DNA from: CAZKUN01 sp964555935
GTDB taxonomy: Bacteria > Armatimonadota > Zipacnadia > Zipacnadales > VGFC01
NCBI GenBank assembly: GCA_964555935.1
Contig: CAZKUN010000032.1
Location: 1-52,781, forward strand
Reading direction: 5' to 3'
DNA: 52,781 nt
Shown here: positions 49,639 through 52,781 of the stretch, one piece after another
How the letters are laid out: the number at the start of each line of letters is the position of its first letter
Position numbering within the stretch: position 1 is the stretch's first letter
The notes under the pieces: generated by a model
Seen by the model: only the letters and a program-made list of their open reading frames with translations
The model's database searches: none
Told to the model about the DNA's origin: nothing
Translations under genes and position numbers: made by a program

Positions 49639-50768
49639 GGCCGCCCCAGCCTCCGGCCGGCGTCGATCATGGCGGCGATGTTCTCTTCGGGAGTCTCGCG
49701 ACCGACCTGGTCGCCCGTCCCGAGGATGAGGCGGCGCTTGTCGGGGCGCCAGTTCTCGATGATGTCCGCGACCTCGCGCTCGACGTCTGCGGTCGTTCCT
49801 CGAATCAGCGTCTCCACCGTGTGGATGTTGCCGTTCATCGTCACGCGATCTGCGATGGCGTCGCGGATCTCAGCGACATCGGCGACGTCGCCTCCGGGCG
49901 GGCGCTCAAAGGGGCAGATACAATCAGCGCCGCACTCAGCCAGGTCCGCCAGCACGTCCCTGCACTTGCCGTGGAAGTGCAGGTGCAGGAGCTTCCCGGC
50001 GGCATGTGCTTCCTCCGCGACGGCTTGGACGACGGGCTTGTCCCAGCGTCGCCAGATGGCGGGGCTGATGAGGGAGATGCACGACCACGAGCATCCGATG
50101 AAGACGGCGTCCGCGCTGGTGTTCTCGAACACCGCGCGCGTTTGGCGGCGCATGTAGTCGATGTATCGCTCGTGGAGGGCCTCGAGGAATGGCTCATGCT
50201 CGATGAGATCGAAGATGCCCTGCGCCAGCCCGCCCTCACGTGGCGTCGCGATGAAATCGAAGAACTGGACGCCCACCATTACCTCGAGGAGGTAGTCCTC
50301 GCCCACGGTCTCCAGGGCTGCGTTGACCCCGGACCAATCGGCGCCGTCGACGTCACCAAACGCGAAGGCTTCGTAGGCAGGCCACTCGCGCTCGAACTCC
50401 TTGATCGGGTTTTCAAGGCTCCATGACGGCTCCGCGCGGTCGTACATCTGCCGCCACGACAGATCGCCGTGAGGCGTGCGCCCGGTGACGCGTGACTCGA
50501 AGCGCCCGCCCCCGAGGTCGATCCACTCCTCGCTGGTCGATACGTCCGGCCTGGGTATCGCCGCGCCGACGACGCCCCAGCCCTCCGTAGCGTAATGTCT
50601 GAACGTATGGCGGAGGGCCTCCCAGTGCGGCACGGACCGTTGGAACTCGACCATGTCCACGCCCAGAATCTTGGCCGGGACATAGCACCAGAACTCCGGC
50701 GCAACCGGGACAGTGTCGACGGCCTCGCCGCGATACGCCGCGAGCATTCGCTGCTTCGGCGTCATCAT
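49635..50768 (-). CDS. URO-D-family protein, methyltransferase-like
   Basis: A 377-residue member of the uroporphyrinogen decarboxylase superfamily. TPKQRMLAAYRGEAVDTVPVAPEF is the usual opening and the LLHLHFHGKCRDVL segment with a following CGADCICPFE resembles the His-x-Cys...Cys zinc site of cobalamin/CoM methyltransferases such as MtaA. So the protein is more likely a methyl-transfer enzyme or a homolog recruited to sugar metabolism than a heme-pathway enzyme. Coupled by ATGA overlaps to the beta-helix gene before it and the MBL-fold gene after it. The co-occurrence of URO-D-like proteins with carbohydrate genes is common in these lineages but the reaction is not known. Confidence 0.82.
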   Translation of the reverse strand: MMTPKQRMLAAYRGEAVDTVPVAPEFWCYVPAKILGVDMVEFQRSVPHWEALRHTFRHYATEGWGVVGAAIPRPDVSTSEEWIDLGGGRFESRVTGRTPHGDLSWRQMYDRAEPSWSLENPIKEFEREWPAYEAFAFGDVDGADWSGVNAALETVGEDYLLEVMVGVQFFDFIATPREGGLAQGIFDLIEHEPFLEALHERYIDYMRRQTRAVFENTSADAVFIGCSWSCISLISPAIWRRWDKPVVQAVAEEAHAAGKLLHLHFHGKCRDVLADLAECGADCICPFERPPGGDVADVAEIRDAIADRVTMNGNIHTVETLIRGTTADVEREVADIIENWRPDKRRLILGTGDQVGRETPEENIAAMIDAGRRLGRP

Positions 50769-52688
50769 TCGGATCGCTCGAACGCGCCGATGTCGGGCGC
50801 GGCGCCCTTGGGACGTGGCGTGAGATCGAAGTCGGAGTCGGAGCCGACATCCATGCCCGCATCGACGCCGGGCGAGCCATCTGCCAGCCGGAAGTCGAGC
50901 GCATCAGCATCGACGAAGACGGGCACGCCCACCGTCGAGTTGGGCTCCTTGTCGCGGGTCTGCTGGTACTTGGCGAACTCAGCCATGGTGAAGGGCGTGT
51001 CCAGGAGGTGCATCATGGCGCCCTCGGCTTGGTACCAGATGTTGTGGTCCATTATCAGCGCATCGATCTGCTCGGGCGTCCACGCCGGCGCGTAGAATGC
51101 GTTCGTCTTGGCCTCGTAGAAGATGTTGTTGCGGATGTATACGTCCTTGATCTGAGCGGGCGCGGTGTAGAAGCAGAGCTGCCGCCCCGACGGATCCGGC
51201 CGCTGCGCGTGACCCCAGCCATGGCCCGCGTTGATGCACGTGTTGTGCTCGAAGCGGATGTTCTCAGTCACTGAGTTCTCCGGTCGGTTCCAGTACTCGA
51301 ACGAGTACTCGCAGTTCCAGATGACATTGTTGCGATAGGTGATGTTGCGCTCAACGGTGTTGTCTCCGCTGCCCTGATTGGTGAGCGCGGCATCGTAGAT
51401 CTCCCACAGCCGGCAGCGCTCGACGAGACAGTCGCTGGCCGAACCCCAGAACTCGATGCCGTTCCCGAAGCGCACCGTGCGGTCGCCCCCCATCTGGTCG
51501 GCCCCCCCCGATGAAGCCGAAATCGCAGTCGCGGACGATGATGTGGTGAGTGCTCCCCCCGCCGATCCCGTGGGAGCCCGCGTACATCACCGCGAGGTTT
51601 TCGTACGTGACGTGATGCTTCCCGCCCTGGTTGATCCCGTGACCCTTGATGGCCAGCTCGAGGCTCTCGTGAAGCACTGCGGGGTTTTCTCTCGCGTACA
51701 GCTTCACGATGTGGCGCGCCTCGTCGTACCAGTAATCGCCCGGCGCCGCGAGTTCCTCCTCGTTGAACTTCTTCCTGCCGCATCCGGGCCCGCCGTCGAC
51801 GATAATGTTGCCCACATCGGCGGGCAATTGTTGAGCGCCCACGCATTCGATCAGCGAGACGCTGTCGATGTGAAGCACCGAGTCGTCTGGGATCATCCCG
51901 CCGAGGTAGAACGTCAGCCGCGCGTCGTCGGCGGTCGTGTAGTTCAGGTAGTCGTGCGTGAACGTCTGCCACTCCCCGGTGATCTGCACCGTCGGCGCGG
52001 CGCCCCGGCCATACGCCGTCCACGGCGGACCGTTCTTCTGAATCATCGCGAGCGGCATACCGAACGGCTTCGTGCACTTCGCGCGCGCCGACAACCGAAG
52101 CAGCGTCCCCGCGTTGAGACTCAGGGGTGACAGGGACACCTGGATCTCGTTCGACTTCTCGCCCGAAGCAACGCATTCAACGCGTATGGAGACCGGAGGC
52201 GAGTCGACATCATCCCCATCCCGCGAGAGTCGCGCGTCGGCCTCCCCCTCATGCCAGAGACCGAAGGCCGGATCGGCCGCGGGATCGACGATCGTCCGAA
52301 CAGGCTCGGCCTCTTCGGGGCCGACGGTGGACCAGATGTTGTTGCCCTTATCGACCCAGTCGTCCGGATCGTTCAGCGCAACCGATCCGAGTAGCAGCGG
52401 CTTGTCTCCCTCGCCAAACGCGCCGTAGATGATGGGCAGGTCTTCCTCGCCCGAGTGCGGCACGAGCGACTCGCGCCACTGGTCGCCGCGCCGAAGCAGC
52501 ACGGTATCGCCCGGCTCGAGCGGCCCGAGGTTCACCCGGGCGATGGTCTGCCAGGGCGATGCTTCGGAGGCGCCGTCGTTCTCGTCTGATCCATCGGTGG
52601 CGACGTAGGAGGTGGTCTGAGAGAGGGCGATGGCAGATGACAGGAGAAGCACAGCGAGCGTCACGGGCCACGATGCGAGGTTAGTCAT
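50765..52688 (-). CDS. Exported beta-helix protein with binding module, frameshifted
   Basis: About 640 residues once one frameshift is repaired. A signal peptide (TLAVLLLSSAIALS) and the opening YVATDGSDENDGASEASPWQTIARV mark a lyase-like beta-helix protein. A carbohydrate-binding jelly roll is inserted at about 130-275 (SLNAGTLLRLSARAKCTKPF, LTFYLGG...LHIDSVSLIEC), after which helix rungs resume (HHVTYENLAVMYAGSHGIGGG, HHIIVRDCDFGFIGG). The frame changes in a run of eight G on the coding strand (51502-51509): dropping one gives FIGGADQMGGDRTVRFGNG, continuous to the stop at 50765. GGAGG precedes the start. First of three ATGA-coupled genes. If the shift is real the protein is cut after the first rungs. 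Confidence 0.75.
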
Positions 52689-52772
52689 AGTTGGCGCCTC
52701 CGGCGGAGTGGTTCGCGACGGGTGGAGCCCAGGCCTGCTGCCCCGCGGGCACGGACGGCCGAAGGGACAGAT

Positions 52773-52781
52773 ATGAAAGCC
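52773..52781 (+). CDS. Possible start of a divergent gene, cut by the window edge
   Basis: AAGGGACAGAT followed by ATGAAAGCC at the very end of the window suggests a ribosome site and start codon reading rightward. Only three codons are present, so this is a weak call. Confidence 0.25.

Noticed and set aside
49635..50768. Heme-pathway uroporphyrinogen decarboxylase (hemE)
   Set aside because: The opening and the His-x-Cys/Cys region match the methyltransferase-like branch, and no other tetrapyrrole gene is nearby.

Overview
The window is high-GC DNA from an uncultivated bacterium, apparently one scaffolded contig (a 10-N gap lies at 18518-18527). It holds about 30 protein genes and no rRNA, tRNA or CRISPR array that I can see. 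The gene set combines exported right-handed beta-helix proteins, PD40/CxxCH proteins related to the hydrazine synthase alpha-subunit fold, several Gfo/Idh/MocA oxidoreductases, a DUF6785-type membrane protein, heparinase II/III, a PL4-like lyase and a non-biosynthetic URO-D protein. This is typical of polysaccharide-degrading Armatimonadota, Planctomycetota, Hydrogenedentota and similar lineages. I cannot choose among these from sequence alone.

Layout. 62-4561: lipoprotein-like beta-helix protein, then a discoidin/PD40/cytochrome protein broken by a frameshift. 4670-8511 (minus): response regulator, membrane histidine kinase and PAS-only protein. 8700-11232 (plus): membrane protein and B12-binding-type radical SAM protein. 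11255-12841 (minus): beta-helix protein with a premature stop. 12920-15467 (plus): DUF6785-type membrane protein and a GNAT. 15543-22795 (minus): LamG hydrolase, Gfo/Idh and six-hairpin glycosidase. 22997-24166 (plus): Gfo/Idh. 24240-25835 (minus): S9-like hydrolase. 25964-29582 (plus): CBM9-like hydrolase and LamG protein. 29560-35223 (minus): second PD40/cytochrome protein, sugar isomerase-like TIM barrel and CocE-type hydrolase. 35412-35897 (minus): a REP-associated tyrosine transposase (RAYT). 36062-43230 (plus): heparinase II/III and a third PD40/cytochrome protein with HEAT repeats. 43239-48885 (minus): small anchored protein, exported Gfo/Idh, PL4-like lyase, nitrilase, Tat-type Gfo/Idh. 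48961-52688 (minus): beta-helix protein (frameshifted), URO-D and metallo-beta-lactamase-fold protein, joined by ATGA overlaps.

The genes fit a complex-carbohydrate catabolic region: exported lyases, hydrolases and binding modules outside the cytoplasm, Gfo/Idh and TIM-barrel enzymes acting on released sugars, and PD40/c-type heme proteins that may take electrons. That last link is inference.

The most unusual signal lies between and inside the genes. At least 16 short hairpins have different stems but nearly all carry the same edge (YTAC on the plus strand, i.e. GTAR on the other), the architecture of RAYT-mobilised REP/SMAG elements. Many occur as doublets of two different stems, almost all point the same way, and several have become part of coding sequences. 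The single RAYT gene is flanked by identical copies of one stem class.
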